Of a DNA stretch of 64,000 nucleotides, positions 11,481 through 23,501 are shown piece after piece. Under the pieces are notes generated by a model. The model ran no database searches. It worked only from the letters and a program-made list of their open reading frames with translations, and was not told where the DNA came from. Within the stretch, counting starts at the first letter, position 1, and each line of letters starts with the position of its first letter. Both the position numbers and the translations under genes were made by a program. The stretch comes from Impatiens glandulifera (Eukaryota; Streptophyta; Magnoliopsida; Ericales; Balsaminaceae): assembly GCF_907164915.1 (NCBI RefSeq), contig NC_061867.1, forward strand, positions 31,989,751 through 32,053,750, given 5' to 3'.

Positions 11481-11530
11481 CGTACCGAGGATATTTTGAC
11501 CTTGCCCGATAAAAACGAATCCTAGGCTTA

Positions 11531-12450
11531 GGACTCTGGTCTTAGGTCTGTTTGGTTACAGTTTTCAAAATTCAAAATTATTTTTATAATTTTTGGAGTT
11601 CAAATTATTTTCTAAAAATCCCGAAAAAATAGAAAATGCATTTTAAATATTTTCAGGATATTTCCACAAATATTTCAACAAATTCTTGTTTGATGTTTAT
11701 TTCTAAACCCTAATGACTTTAAAAATGGCTGATATTCTTCGGATATTTTCTCTCTAGTTATCATGCGCAATAAGTACCAGTATTTAAATATTGTCGTTTC
11801 AATATCTTAAATAACGCTAAAACCTAGAAGCATGACTAGGATTAGAAGAATAATCAGTTAGAACTCAAAAATTATACAATCGATTTTCAAAAGCCAACTT
11901 TATAAGTAGAGACCGTTTTTAAAACTGGTATAGAGAAAGAAGCACAAAAGCCCTTTTCCGAGTATCACAAAATTACGAACTAAAATAAAACTCTGGTCAA
12001 TACGTTTGTATACGTATGTCAAATTTTATTGATTTAAAAAAAATTAATTGGCGACTTTCTTTCAAAACAAATAATCTTCTAAATTAATTATGTTAATTAA
12101 TTTAAATTAAATGCCCATGAATGCTTGGTATAATTTAAATTGGAATTTAAGGGATTAATTTCAATTTGAATGTAGGTTAAACCATTTTATATTACGAATT
12201 AGGATTATAATTTTGATCCAATAGTTGTAATACTAAATTTTACTTTTCTTATATTGGAATTACAATTACAATTTTAATATTTATAATTTTTATATATTTT
12301 TTTCAAACAAAATATCTTATTAATTTATAAATTACCATGTAATTATCTTAATAATATAGATAATTAAATTATAATTTTTTCAAACTTGGAAATTGAACGA
12401 TGTTACTCCACCAATGTGGTCCTGCAGAAAGAGTTGACATAAATGAAATC
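11531..12450. other. Left-arm sequence, no gene seen
   Basis: AT-rich sequence matched in reverse at about 51515-52430. No ORF of note, no clear motif and no internal repeat. Confidence 0.6.
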
Positions 12451-13556
12451 TGATAACCGAAAAACTATTAGGTTTATGATATTAACCAAAGATAATTCAG
12501 AATGTATTCACGATAATGGATAATTAGAATAGTGTTCCCTATTTATATAAGTCTAATTTATACAATGACCTTTCAACTATATAAGAATATATAAAATTAT
12601 ATTAAACTTCTAATTTGACCTATTACAACTCAATTACTAGGCATTCCTAGCATTCCTAGCATTATATAAATTATATATATAATTCTTACATTCCCCCCTC
12701 AAGATGAATATCTTTGAGATTTATCTTGCTTCTACGATTATAAAAAACTTTAAAATCCAATGGTTTAGTGAAAATATCAGCCTCTTGCAGTTTTGAATAC
12801 ACATGTTCTGGTCGGATGAATCCTTGCTTGAAATTGTCCCGAACAAGATGACAATCAATATCGAAATGTTTTGTTCTTTCGTGGAAGACTGGATTCTCTG
12901 TAATGTGAATAAAAGCCTTGTTATCACATTTTATGGGTATAGGCAGTTTGTAGTGTGTGTGGAAGTCTTTGAGAAGAAATGATATCCATTTTAATTCGCA
13001 TATTGTTGTCTCTATACTACTGTACTCAGCTTCTGCAGATGATCAAGAAATAGTCACTTGTTTTTTTGTTTTCCTTGTATCCTGTAACAGACTTGCGTGT
13101 ATCACTGCATGTAGCCCAGTCTTCATCCGAAAAAATTTCAAGTAAAAAGTTAGAATTACTAGGATAAAATAACCCCAGTGATGTTGAGCCTTTAAAATAT
13201 CGTACAATCTGCAAAGTTGCCTCCCAATGTACATTTAATGAGTTATGCATAAACTAATTCAATTGTTGTACACTGAAAATTATATCAGGACGAAAAAATT
13301 CAAGTATATTAATCATTCGATTAATCTTCTGAATTTTTCTGGTTCGGCGAATATTGAACTATCAAAGTTACTCAATATTGTTCCTTTAATCACAGGGACA
13401 TCATCTTGTTTATAGCCCGTCAATCCCATGTCGTTTAGAATATTCAACACATATTTGCATTGGTTAACAAATAAACCAGCTCTAGTTTTGTAAATTTCTA
13501 ATCCCAAAAAATCATTTGTTTTTCCTAAATCTTTATTGAAAAACTGATATTGAGAT
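12451..13556 (-). mobile_element. copia 3' fragment (RT end, RNase H, short LTR), left-arm copy
   Basis: On the minus strand there are fragments of the reverse transcriptase end (GLEIYKTRAGLFVNQCKYVLNI, about 13507-13313), then HNSLNVHWEATLQIVRYFKGS and CSDTRKSVTGY (RNase H entry). Next come CELKW, FHERTKHFDIDCHLVRD and EADIFTK (RNase H end, about 13020-12740), a purine tract, and an LTR of about 240 bp starting TGTAAGAATT at 12690 and ending near 12451. A deletion of about 40 bp relative to the right arm removes the segment after CSDTRKSVTGY and shifts the frame. The right-arm partner is at 50395-51514. RNase H removes element RNA during reverse transcription; this copy is broken. Confidence 0.82.
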
Positions 13557-13960
13557 GTTTTTGGGTAGTTGCATGGAAGTTTGGATTGATACAGCTAAAA
13601 TAAAAGAACTACATATTTGAGTTACCATCCCATTTATTTTTTTGGTGGATTATCTGGTTGGAGAGAAATTGTCGAACTTTCAATGATTATAGTCGTCCGA
13701 ATCGTATCATTCACAATACTATTATTATAATACTTTCTGAGATTAGTTCAGAAAGTCAGTAGAGTCTATCGGGGAGTTAATCGTTATTTTTAAGAATTTA
13801 TGAGCTCGATAATTTATTGAGTACCATTTTTTCTGGTTTTATTTTAATTTCATTTTTTATCGTTATGTTTAAGCAATTTTTTCCTTTTTAATATACATGA
13901 ACCTTTTTGAAAAAATCATTTATTTTATTATAAATTGTATATTATATCATTTATTATATC
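13557..13960 (+). pseudogene. LINE ORF2 tail fragment, left-arm copy
   Basis: Starts abruptly next to copia sequence. The block FFWWIIWLERNCRTFND near 13637-13690 is the end of the zf-RVT domain of plant L1 LINEs. Downstream is the same tail as at 4600-4840. In the right arm this piece occurs twice (48240-48600 and 50030-50400) because of the tandem duplication there. Confidence 0.7.
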
Positions 13961-14000
13961 CCTCATCTATATTGTCTCAACCTAATTCCTTAGTCACCAC

Positions 14001-14930
14001 TAGGGGTGTAAATGAGTCGAGTCGCTCGTGAGCCGCTCGGTCAAAGCTCGATTCGTGTTCGGTCAAAATCGAATTCGAGCCGAGCTCGAGCCAGCTCGTT
14101 TAAGATTCGAGTCGAATTCGAGCTTAGGTAAGAGTCGTTTGATGGCTCGTCGAGCTTTTTCGAGCCTAATAATATAATTTATTTTTATTATATTTTACAT
14201 TTTAATTAAAATTTGAAACACCCATAAGATTACTTATGGACTTATTGTTTATGATATCGATACCAAAATTATTGGTACGTAAAAGATATGCAATTTTCAA
14301 TATTTTGGTATATCATGATATACTAAAATAATATTTATAAATTAAAAAATATATATATATATTATATAATACTTATAAGGAAAAAAATTGATTTGATATT
14401 AATTTAATTACAGAAAATATAATTTTTAAAAATCAAATAAAAAATATAATTATATTGTAATATTTTTTAATATATACAATCTCAATATATTATATTTTAT
14501 AAGATATAATTTTTTTTATTTCACTATAAAGTATTTTATTTTTTAAAATAAACCTAATAGAGTCTAATAGGTTTTTAAGTTTATTTCAATTATAATACAC
14601 TACTTTCACAACCATTTTCACAAAAGACTCAAGAGACTGCCCATTAATATTTCTTACACAAACTTAGATCTCGTTTTGAAGACCTAAATCTCGCTCCAAT
14701 AAAACCCTAAATTTGGTTAAGTTATTTTTTTTAATATAAGAAATTAATATTTAAATATATTTAAATTCGAGCCGAACTCGAGCTTAATATGATTATATGA
14801 TCGAGCCGAGTTCGAGCTTAATATTAAAAGCTCGATCGAACTCGAGCTCGAGCCGAGTCAATAAAAAACGAGTCGAGCCGAACTCGAGTCAAGGCTAGTT
14901 CGAGTTCGGTTCGGCTCGTTTACACCCCTA
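14001..14930. mobile_element. Non-autonomous hAT-like transposon, 930 bp
   Basis: Terminal inverted repeats are TAGGGGTGTAAATGAG at the left and TAGGGGTGTAAACGAG at the right (reverse complement). It is flanked by perfect 8-bp duplications gtcaccac (13993-14000 and 14931-14938), the target size of the hAT superfamily. The right arm at 48130-48170 and 49925-49970 has the uninterrupted site with a single gtcaccac. Both ends are dense in TCGAGC/GAGCTCG words, while the middle is AT-rich without an ORF, so it has no transposase. A partial relative is at 35515-35716. Confidence 0.92.
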
Positions 14931-14939
14931 GTCACCACC

Positions 14940-15290
14940 ACCTGATATATATTCTTTAAACATAACTCCTCATCCGTCGCCACCTCTTCAATATTCTCTA
15001 AACTTAATTCCGTCGCCACCTCATCTATATTTTTTAAACATAATTTCTCATCCACCCTCCTTATATATATTCTCTAAACATAATCTCTCTATTTACTAAC
15101 CTAATCAAATGATCTCTCTAGCATCCCTCATGTCTATTCTCTTAACCTAATCTTTCAGCCGCCACCTTCCTCCCTCCCTCATCTTTATTCTCTTAACCTA
15201 ATCTTTCAGCCGCCACCTCCCTTTTTCATCTATATTCCCATATAAAAGAGCCTTCAGCTGCTCATCTCCCGTCCTACCATCCACCTAAAA
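14940..15290. repeat. Composite minisatellite, second left copy
   Basis: Continues the 36-42 bp units interrupted by the hAT insertion, then units of ccctcat...attctcttaacctaatc.ttcagccgcca (about 15120-15220). It is equivalent to 4930-5270 and, inverted, to 47820-48040 and 49610-49830. Confidence 0.6.
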
Positions 15291-15659
15291 AATGAGACTA
15301 TTGATCTAATCTCGGCATTTTTTTCCTCTAGAGCTTCGATCTATCTAATCTTGTTATCTCTAGAGCTTATTCATTGTGAAGACTTGACACCCTTAAGTTT
15401 TTATCTATTTTTGTCGTTCAACATCTATTTCGAATTCAAGATTTATCTTTGTCGTTCAACATCTATCTTTGTCATTCAACATCTTGATTCATTTTTTTTT
15501 CAATTAAAATATTCAAATTCAATATTTGACAATAAAAGATATTAAAAAATCAATTTCGGTTTGAATTTGAATCGAATATGACATTTTAAATCCGATCGAT
15601 TATATTAGAATATATTCATTTCGGTTCAATTTTCGTAATGTCAAGGTAATCTTCCAAAA

Positions 15660-18600
15660 TTTGAAGGAAGTTATTTGGGGACAAAAGACCCTATCAAGGT
15701 AATCTTCCAAAATTTGGGGAAAACATTTAAAAAATCTTAATTGTGAAGAAACTTTTTAATTGAATTATTCTTCTCCGGATTCACCAAGAATGATAATCGA
15801 TAAGAGACAATGTATTGATCCACATTATATACATAGTGAAGAGATTTCAAGTGCATCCCTATTTTCTACAGTACAAACTAAGGAGAACTATTTTCAACGA
15901 AACACAAGTGTTGAACTGTCCTTGACAACAAAGATGAAGACGAGATCCATTGATGAGTCTCGCACTAAATCAGAAGATCCACAAGATGTGACACTCAATA
16001 TGAGATACTTTGAAAAATGATTTATTTTATGGTTATGTCTTGGATATGTAATGGCCCCTAATCCGCATAGACCAGAAGACCATATTACCAAAACAAATAT
16101 GATTATCTCGAAAAGTATATTCCCTTCATTCGTCCTCTATGATGATTACAGAATCTTAATGGGCCTAACCAATTTCTAATTGCAATAGGAGGATTGTTTT
16201 TGTAATTGATTCTTTTATCACATTGCTTGATTTTATATCATTGGTAAAATTCATTTCTAAATTGTAACCACGTTAAAGAACTTATGGAATAAAATCAAGT
16301 ATAAGTATGAGACAGATTATAGGCCAACTAAATACAACCTAAAGTAAGATATATGTAGGACTAAACAAGCTAATCTTAATCTTGAAAATCATTATTATAA
16401 AGTTAGATGATTGAGATATACATGTGACAGGAGTAAACAAGATTTTGTAGACTTTAAACTAGAAAAAAAAAAGTAATAATAGATTATGAGGAGAACAATA
16501 TGCTTCTTTTTATTATGGGTTTAAATTATTTTTATGAAAATTTGATAGATTCAATACTAGACATGGAATCAAAACATCTATATACAAGGCAATTATAATA
16601 ATTCTTAATGTTGAGAACAAGAGAAACATAAATATGTGAACATAACACATATACTTCAGCCATGTTTATGAAGAAAAGTTCCTAAAAAAATCTTAATAAA
16701 AATAAAACTAAAGATGTGAGGCAAGGAAATAAAATACAGATATGTAAACATTTCAATATGAAAGGTCATATTTAAGGAATGGGGATACAATATCGTGAGT
16801 TACTCTAAATAGTAGACAAACAAGAGAAAGAAGAAGACATGTTTATATACACTAATGCAATGTATTTTGATTAAGAAAATGAACTAGTAAAGTTTTAAAA
16901 ATTCAATAAAAGGAAACTCATAATGGTAAGGAATGAAATGAAAAACAACAAGCACATCTAAAGGAAAAAGAGATTGCATTAATATTAACTTCGATGCAAG
17001 TAAGTCTTCGAATTCAAAAATAGCATATCAACTATTTATGAAATTAAAAATGAGTTTAAATTATCTTAAAAGTAAAATGAATTTTTGGCTAATTGATTTA
17101 TGGAGAATATATGTATCAATATAGACCTTCTAACTGAAATAAAAATATTTATCTACGATATGGTTCAAATAAAATAATAAATGAAATAAAAAATTTGGTT
17201 GTAAGTGACAAAATTATTTTAAAGGATGTATTATATTTACTTGATTTTAAATACAATTTATTATCTCTGGTTAAACTGATTAGAGATGAGAAAATAAATT
17301 GTATTTTCTCTGAAAATAGTAGTGTGAGGTAGGATCTTAGTTAGAATTTCTCTTTTGAACTTAGAAAAATGATTAATTTGATGCAAGAAATTGGTTTAAT
17401 ACTAATTTTCCTTTTGCTAATGATGGTTACATGCTTATTTTTCCCCACTAGCACAATTATGACAAAAATATATTTTTGAATAAATCATACAGATCTTTGG
17501 GTCCTTATATGTATCTTTCATAAAAACACTTTATAGGTAAACTATTATTAATAATTATTTAAGACACACTTGGATTTTTCTTCTAATTAATAAAACTATT
17601 ATGTTCAACAAAATTCAAAATTTCATTTTTCTAATAAAACATCAGTACGACAAGACCATTAAGAAAGTGATAATTAGTAGTGGATCTTAATTTTTAATTT
17701 GAAATGCAAAGGTTTTTTTTAAACAAATGAGAACAATTCATAAAACTATATGTGTTTATACACAACAACAAAATGGTGAGTTAATGAGTTATTATGGTTT
17801 GTCTATAATGTTTTGATAAATAGAATGCCCACATCAATATTTAATTAGAAATTATATTTTTATGTATTACATGAAATTGAAACTTGCACTATGTTGAATT
17901 TTGTTTGGATGTTTATGCTATATGACTATTAGATATCCACAAAAATCAAAGTTTGAAAATAGAGAGATTAAGTGTGTATTCATACTATGACTTTCAAACA
18001 AAAAATAATGTTTATCTATTATATAACTTTAATTCGGATGAAATAGTTACATCTATAAATGTTGTTTTCTATGAATTTTTTTTTTGTTTTTAAATAATTT
18101 CCAAACATTACAAATTATGATCACATTACGTTTACGTTGTCTTCTAATCATAATAATATTTCTAATAAAGTAACATCACAAACAAATTATAAATTTACAT
18201 GTGATACGTTCAATTTAAAAAACTCTAAATTAATAGACATTGAGAATACCAAGGTGAAGTCTAACTTTATTGGAACAATTTTTTTTTCCAAATGATGATA
18301 CATAAATGTTGTGATGCAAACTTAAAAGGCCAATGGTAAATGATACCAAATTTGAGAATAATCTCAAACTCTTTTAGAGATCCATCTAAATATCGAAGGA
18401 TAATTGGTGAGTTTTATACTTAAACAACACACCTCCATATATTTTATATGTAGTACGACTTTCTCAATTTATGCATAAACCACTCATATCATTGGAATTC
18501 CGTTCTTTATTTGATAATATATCTAAAGTGAACTATTTCAATGGTAATTTTTTTATCTTTTCAAAACAAGACATAACTTGAAACATATTCAGATTCATAT

Positions 18601-19420
18601 TAGACTCTATAAACCAAAAGATTTATTATAAGTTCTGTATTTATCTTGGTTATTACATCATATCATGAAAAGTTAAGAAACAAACAACAATTTTAGATTT
18701 TCTGTTAAACAAAAATATTGAAGTTTAGTTACAATTCTATGTAAATTACAATGGATATTTTACATTTTACATTTTAAAAGATTTGAAATATGAAATTCAT
18801 TTACCTATTTCATTATATTGTGATAACTAGTATATATATTTCAGAAAATTCTATTTTCATTAAAAAAAAAATTATTTAGATATTCATTGTCATTTAGTTA
18901 GAAATCAATAAATATATATATATATATAAAAATTTAAAACATGAAATGACTAGTGATTGATATTTTACTAAAACAATTTATTTTCCATAATTTGAGATTT
19001 TGATGGTTCAATTAGATGTTTATCTTGAATGGAGAATATTGAGATAAATATAATGATTAAGTATTATATTTTAAATAGTTCTAATGATATTTATTTATTT
19101 TGTAGATAATTATAATTGTATTTGTATAATAAGAATTTTTTTTAATAAGTTAGATTGTAATTTATATAAAATAAAATAGTTCAAGGGTTAAAGTGATATT
19201 TTTATATCAAAAACATTGTTTCACTTTTGTTTTACTAAGAGCAATAATAATAAACAATAATAATAAACAGTTCAATTTTGCATCTTTTTTCTTGTGTTGA
19301 AGATTTTATTCAATTTATAAGAGATCTCTATATAAAATACTAGATATTTATAATGACAAACCATCTCACTTCATTCCAAGATATGAAAGGCAAAGATACA
19401 TGAGAAAGGTTGTCCCACTT
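15660..19420 (+). mobile_element. Decayed Ty1/copia element, left-arm copy
   Basis: Plus-strand remnant with domains in order. A gag-like stretch includes an 86-residue ORF (15760-16020) and the LKNLWNKIKYKY block near 16275. A partial zinc knuckle lies near 16740. Then come YLRYGSNKIINE and LKDVLYLLDFKYNLLSLVKL (protease to pre-integrase, 17140-17300), CYMTIRYPQKSKFENREIKC (integrase end, about 17915-17980), DPSKYRRIIGEF (RT end, 18380) and DIHCHLVRNQ (RNase H end, 18875). LTR-like AT-rich sequence follows to about 19420. Large internal parts of integrase and RT are missing and stops are frequent. The inverted partner is at 42850-46450, so the element is older than the duplication. Confidence 0.8.
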
Positions 19421-19837
19421 CAATACATCAAAATGTTCAACACAAATTTAAAGTCTTATCCTCTTGTACTTTTTAATTATTTATTTTTCATTTAAAAATT
19501 GAGTGTGCCGTGGAAAATTAGTGATTGTACAAAAAAAAAATATATTATTAAAAATGAATGAGAATTTTCAATAATGATCACTTGATATATTGTTTTAACT
19601 TAAAATTAAATAAAAAAACATTAAGAATACTAATTAAAATACTTTTATAAAATACATTGCCACCATGGTTATCTAAAAGAGCATATTTTAATAAAATTCA
19701 TATAACATATTCTAATAAAGTTTGACCCAAACTAAAAACTAATCACTTATGGACTAATAAAGTTTGACACAAACTAAAAACTAATCACTTATGGACTAAT
19801 TTGGTTTACACTAGTAAGGTCTAATAAATCCAATGAA

Positions 19838-20335
19838 TTCCAATTGTGTGGCCATCTTTAACCTTTTTTCGAATACCATCTTTAAGTCTTCCATACTAGA
19901 ATTTCTCATTTATATTTGAAGTAAGCTCATTTTATCGATGGGCTGCTCCCACCATTTTCCTATAGCATGGTTAATCATCTCTAGTGACAACATTTTCCCA
20001 CGTTCTTCACCATTCATTATTTTAGCTTCCATCTCTTGAATACCAGAAATATATTGTGCCTCAATGATTTTAAGTGATGCTAGATCAAACACTCTTTGGG
20101 GATCTACACCCAAAAAGCAATCTAATATGGCATTTAAAGTAGGATTTCCATAAGAGAAGACTTTGCCCGTTTCACTGAACAAAATTAGTGCCATATCTAT
20201 TCCACACATGACACATAATAGAAAGTTCACTTACCTTTTTTTAAGACACTAGACTTTCTCTTCGAGAATGCTTAGCCCTATCTTCAATCCACTTTATCGG
20301 ATTATCTGGCGACCTCCACTTGATTTTCTGACCAT
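19838..20335 (-). pseudogene. Type I (M-alpha) MADS-box pseudogene, left-arm copy
   Basis: Minus-strand remains of an AGL61/AGL62-like gene. Type I MADS proteins are transcription factors, many acting in the female gametophyte and endosperm. The ATG (20335) and the N-terminal MRKSSGGRQ-like block are visible. Small deletions break the MADS domain (about 10 bp lost relative to the right-arm copy at the FSKRK region, plus a 1-bp loss). A 7-bp insertion at the CVMCGID point breaks the frame again. The remainder reads ALILFSETGKVFSYGNPTLN, then KIIEAQY, then KWWEQPIDKMSLLQI. The WWEQPID motif is typical of the M-alpha C-terminal region. It lacks the right-arm nonsense codon at the second W. Confidence 0.85.
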
Positions 20336-22145
20336 AACTATCTTTCTCTATGATTTGTATATCTTTATCACTCTCTTTGTTGATATACTTAAGTTTCACA
20401 TATTTTTGAAGATTATAAAGGGTACCCGTTGAAATTTATTTACCAAATAATAAATATGTCATTTAATACATTTATTACAATAATATATTTGTCATCTTTT
20501 TCATAAAGAATTTAATAAGGTAATTATTTATTAATAGATTTAAATTAATTTTATATAAATTGAGATAAGTTCACATTAAATTAATGTATTCTTATAGTTT
20601 ATCCTGTTGTTTTAATATTTTGTATAACGCCGACTCTAATAGAAAACCGTTTGACATATTTTATTTATCATTGTTATTTTCGAAACTCTTCAAATGACTA
20701 TGCATTAACTTTTTACCATTTTGACATATTTTATTTACCAATGATATTTTCGAAACTCTTCAAATGACTATGCATTAACTTTTTACTTTTTCGTAATTGT
20801 TTATGTTGTTATATTTTGTCCATGTATATTTGTTTCAAGAATTCTCTATCTTGAAATAATAGGTTCAAAAAATAAGCTAATTTTATTCATACACTCAAGT
20901 TCTTGTACTTTATATAATTCTTCATATAATTGTTCTTGTGTGAATTATATTTTTTTTGGCAGATAGGTAAAGAAAAGTTTGTGTGCATTTTATACGTCAT
21001 TATATCACTGTCAAACATTTCTAGCACAAAATATTATATTAGCATAAGTGTACTTTTAATAACATTTGTTTCAACGCTTTAGAACTATTTATTGTGTTGG
21101 AAAATACTTAAAATCATTTAAGCTTCGGAAAATTTAGTCACTTAAAATTATAGGTCTCAATTATGTGTCGGTACATTTGTCGTATATGCGGAACAAAATA
21201 ATATTGATTTTTTGGTATGTAATGCGTTTTCAATTATGATGTCGCCACTTTCTTAATTATTTATATTATTATCATCAATCAATAAAGATTCAATTATGTT
21301 ATAATAATATTAATTATAGTTTAATATTATTACGTATTAAGAAACTTAATCTCTTTAACATAGTTAAATAAACAACTATATTAGTCAATCTTTGATTTGG
21401 TTTTATTGTGTGGATATCGATTGAATGAGAAACTATGTCAAGTTGCAATTTATTTCAAACAAATTTTGTTATCGTCTGCTAACATATATTTTTATTGTTA
21501 TATATATATATATGAGCAACTTGCCACAAGTTTCCAATATTATTTGAGCTAAAACCAAAAGCCACAAAGAAATTGTCATCTTCTTCCTCCAATTTTTATT
21601 TCTCGAAATATTCCAATCAAAATCTTATCTATTAAACATCAAAGATCGACGAATATAAATCCAAAAAATGATTTATTCAAATTTCGGTAGTTTGTAGAAA
21701 ACAATTGGATTTTTTTCCAGTGAGATTGTAAGTCACGGAGTTCTCTTCAATTTTGTCATGTACAAACTTCCTCAATCTTTAGGCCGGATGCATCTTCTAA
21801 GAGAAGGGTGACTATACACAACCAATATATATATATATATATATAAATTCATTTAGTATATTATTATATATATATTTTTTTAATTCAACTTACCACCAGA
21901 GAGTTAGAGAAATAGTTTGAAAACGATAAATTCCTAGACAATTGTCTTTCATCGTAAATTATTGGTTCTTGAAATTTATTTATTTCACTTATGTTTCATT
22001 TTGTTTTATTTCGTTATATTCTTGTTAGGTTCTAATTTATCTATTTAGTAGTTTGTTGTTTTTCGAAACAAAAAAATTAGGATATTAGTTTAAAGATTTT
22101 TTCTTGCAAAATAATAACTAATTAAAAATATTATCCCCTTTTTTA
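20336..22145. other. Left-arm inner end, no clear gene
   Basis: Matches 37778-41930 in reverse, apart from the solo LTR present only on the right. It contains a TA run (about 21823-21846) and a moderately GC-rich stretch at 21540-21810, whose partner is at 38280-38520. That stretch has no convincing splice sites or protein family. The arm ends at about 22145 where the pairing with 37778 stops. Confidence 0.55.
20651..20790. repeat. 70-bp tandem duplication, left arm only
   Basis: Two copies of a unit beginning ttgacatattttattta, at 20651 and 20721. The right arm has one copy, and that copy is the target of the solo LTR at 39520-41586. Confidence 0.85.
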
Positions 22146-22279
22146 AAAGGGAAATTTAGGAAATGACCTCAAAGATGCTCTTATTTGAGCGGTGGTAAAT
22201 TATAATTTTAAATTGCTTTCGTGGTCGTTTATTTTTTTTTGACGAAATTGCCTTTTTCGCGAAACGATAAGGGACTTAG

Positions 22280-22779
22280 NNNNNNNNNNNNNNNNNNNNN
22301 NNNNNNNNNNNNNNNNNNNNNNNNNNNNNNNNNNNNNNNNNNNNNNNNNNNNNNNNNNNNNNNNNNNNNNNNNNNNNNNNNNNNNNNNNNNNNNNNNNNN
22401 NNNNNNNNNNNNNNNNNNNNNNNNNNNNNNNNNNNNNNNNNNNNNNNNNNNNNNNNNNNNNNNNNNNNNNNNNNNNNNNNNNNNNNNNNNNNNNNNNNNN
22501 NNNNNNNNNNNNNNNNNNNNNNNNNNNNNNNNNNNNNNNNNNNNNNNNNNNNNNNNNNNNNNNNNNNNNNNNNNNNNNNNNNNNNNNNNNNNNNNNNNNN
22601 NNNNNNNNNNNNNNNNNNNNNNNNNNNNNNNNNNNNNNNNNNNNNNNNNNNNNNNNNNNNNNNNNNNNNNNNNNNNNNNNNNNNNNNNNNNNNNNNNNNN
22701 NNNNNNNNNNNNNNNNNNNNNNNNNNNNNNNNNNNNNNNNNNNNNNNNNNNNNNNNNNNNNNNNNNNNNNNNNNNNNNN
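22280..22779. other. Assembly gap (500 N)
   Basis: Exactly 500 N, a placeholder of unknown true length. The sequence just right of it is a TTAGACG-type repeat array inside an LTR, which probably caused the break. Confidence 0.99.
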
Positions 22780-23013
22780 GACTTACGTCTAATTTACACA
22801 TCTATTAGACTGCACGTCTAACTCCGATGAGTTAGATTGTGAGTCTAATTCTATGCGAATGAAAATTAAGATCGGTCTAATGGCCCTCATTAGATCCAAG
22901 TCTAGGAACATGTTGTCTCAATATACCTGTATTGAAACTTATAAATTATTTCATCATCAAAATATTAGTGTGTAAATTATTTCAACACTTAGTCAAAATA
23001 ATTTGACCCAACA
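22780..23013 (-). repeat. LTR fragment of the solo-LTR family, cut by the gap
   Basis: Reading the minus strand from 23013, TGTTGGGTCAAATTATTTTG and the next 200 bp match the start of the LTR at 39520 (same words caatacaggt, ggatctaatgag, ctcatcggagttagacg). It runs into the gap within the TTAGACG array. Its other end and target duplication are hidden. Confidence 0.85.
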
Positions 23014-23501
23014 ACATTAATTATCCAAATTTAATATTTTCTATCAGAAACATGCACATGAGTAAGACATCAACAAATTCTAAAGTACTCAAATGATGGA
23101 ATGAAATTATTTTTATTATGAATTTGAACTTTATGTATTTTTTTTGTAGCAAGGAAATCATTATAACTATTTCATATGTCGAAGTACACTATATTGAAAG
23201 CATTTAAGTAATATGAACAGGCTAAATAATTAACTGGTTAGTCAACTCTATATATAATAGAGATGACATGATTGAAATTATTTAACAAAAAACTATGTGT
23301 GGTACAAATTTATATAAAATTACCAATTTCCAACTATAAAAAAATCAATCACTTTCAACTTAGCGGCAGACCCGACGCGACCGATAGATAAGCCTTTCAT
23401 TAGAGAGAAAATATAAGGGCAATGAAAATATTGTATAATCACCCGTCAGTTGGATTAATAATTATTGAATAATTTTATTATAGTTTATCTTTTCGACAAC
23501 A

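Larger units (their letters stand above)
9740..11530 (+). mobile_element. LTR-like element of unknown family (element B), left-arm copy
   Basis: A GC-rich patch (9770-9900, with gcgcgcccgggcg) is followed by a good TATA box (10198-10206), a long untranslated-looking stretch, then a minisatellite on the theme GACCGAGAGTCCTAACCCTA (11040-11480). This resembles U3, R and U5 of a large LTR retrotransposon, but no TG...CA ends, PBS or coding domains were recognised. Copies lie at 52430-54130 (inverted partner) and 25310-26240 (third copy, truncated, minus orientation). It could equally be part of a large non-autonomous LTR element. Confidence 0.5.
5182..22145 (+). repeat. Left arm of a giant inverted repeat (about 17 kb)
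   Basis: This stretch recurs in reverse complement and in the same order at 37778-63599. Anchor pairs include 5535-5615 with 63165-63250; 7980-8060 with 55850-55915; 9092-9298 with 54590-54796; 9862-10056 with 53828-54022; 12410-12475 with 51490-51560; 15760-16020 with 46116-46376; 19910-20335 with 41933-42427; and 21540-21810 with 38280-38520. Identity looks like roughly nine bases in ten, with indels (by eye). Left-arm-only events are a hAT insertion (14001-14930), a 70-bp tandem duplication (20651-20790) and a deletion of about 0.95 kb near 15643. The left boundary lies inside a composite LINE-tail repeat and the right boundary lies about 135 bp before the N gap. Confidence 0.9.

Noticed and set aside
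22221..22808. Long ORFs across the N run on both strands
   Set aside because: They consist almost wholly of unknown residues from the assembly gap.
23180..23200. Left end of the CACTA-type element at cactatattg
   Set aside because: The ends do not match beyond CACTA and the 3-bp flanks (gta and tta) differ.
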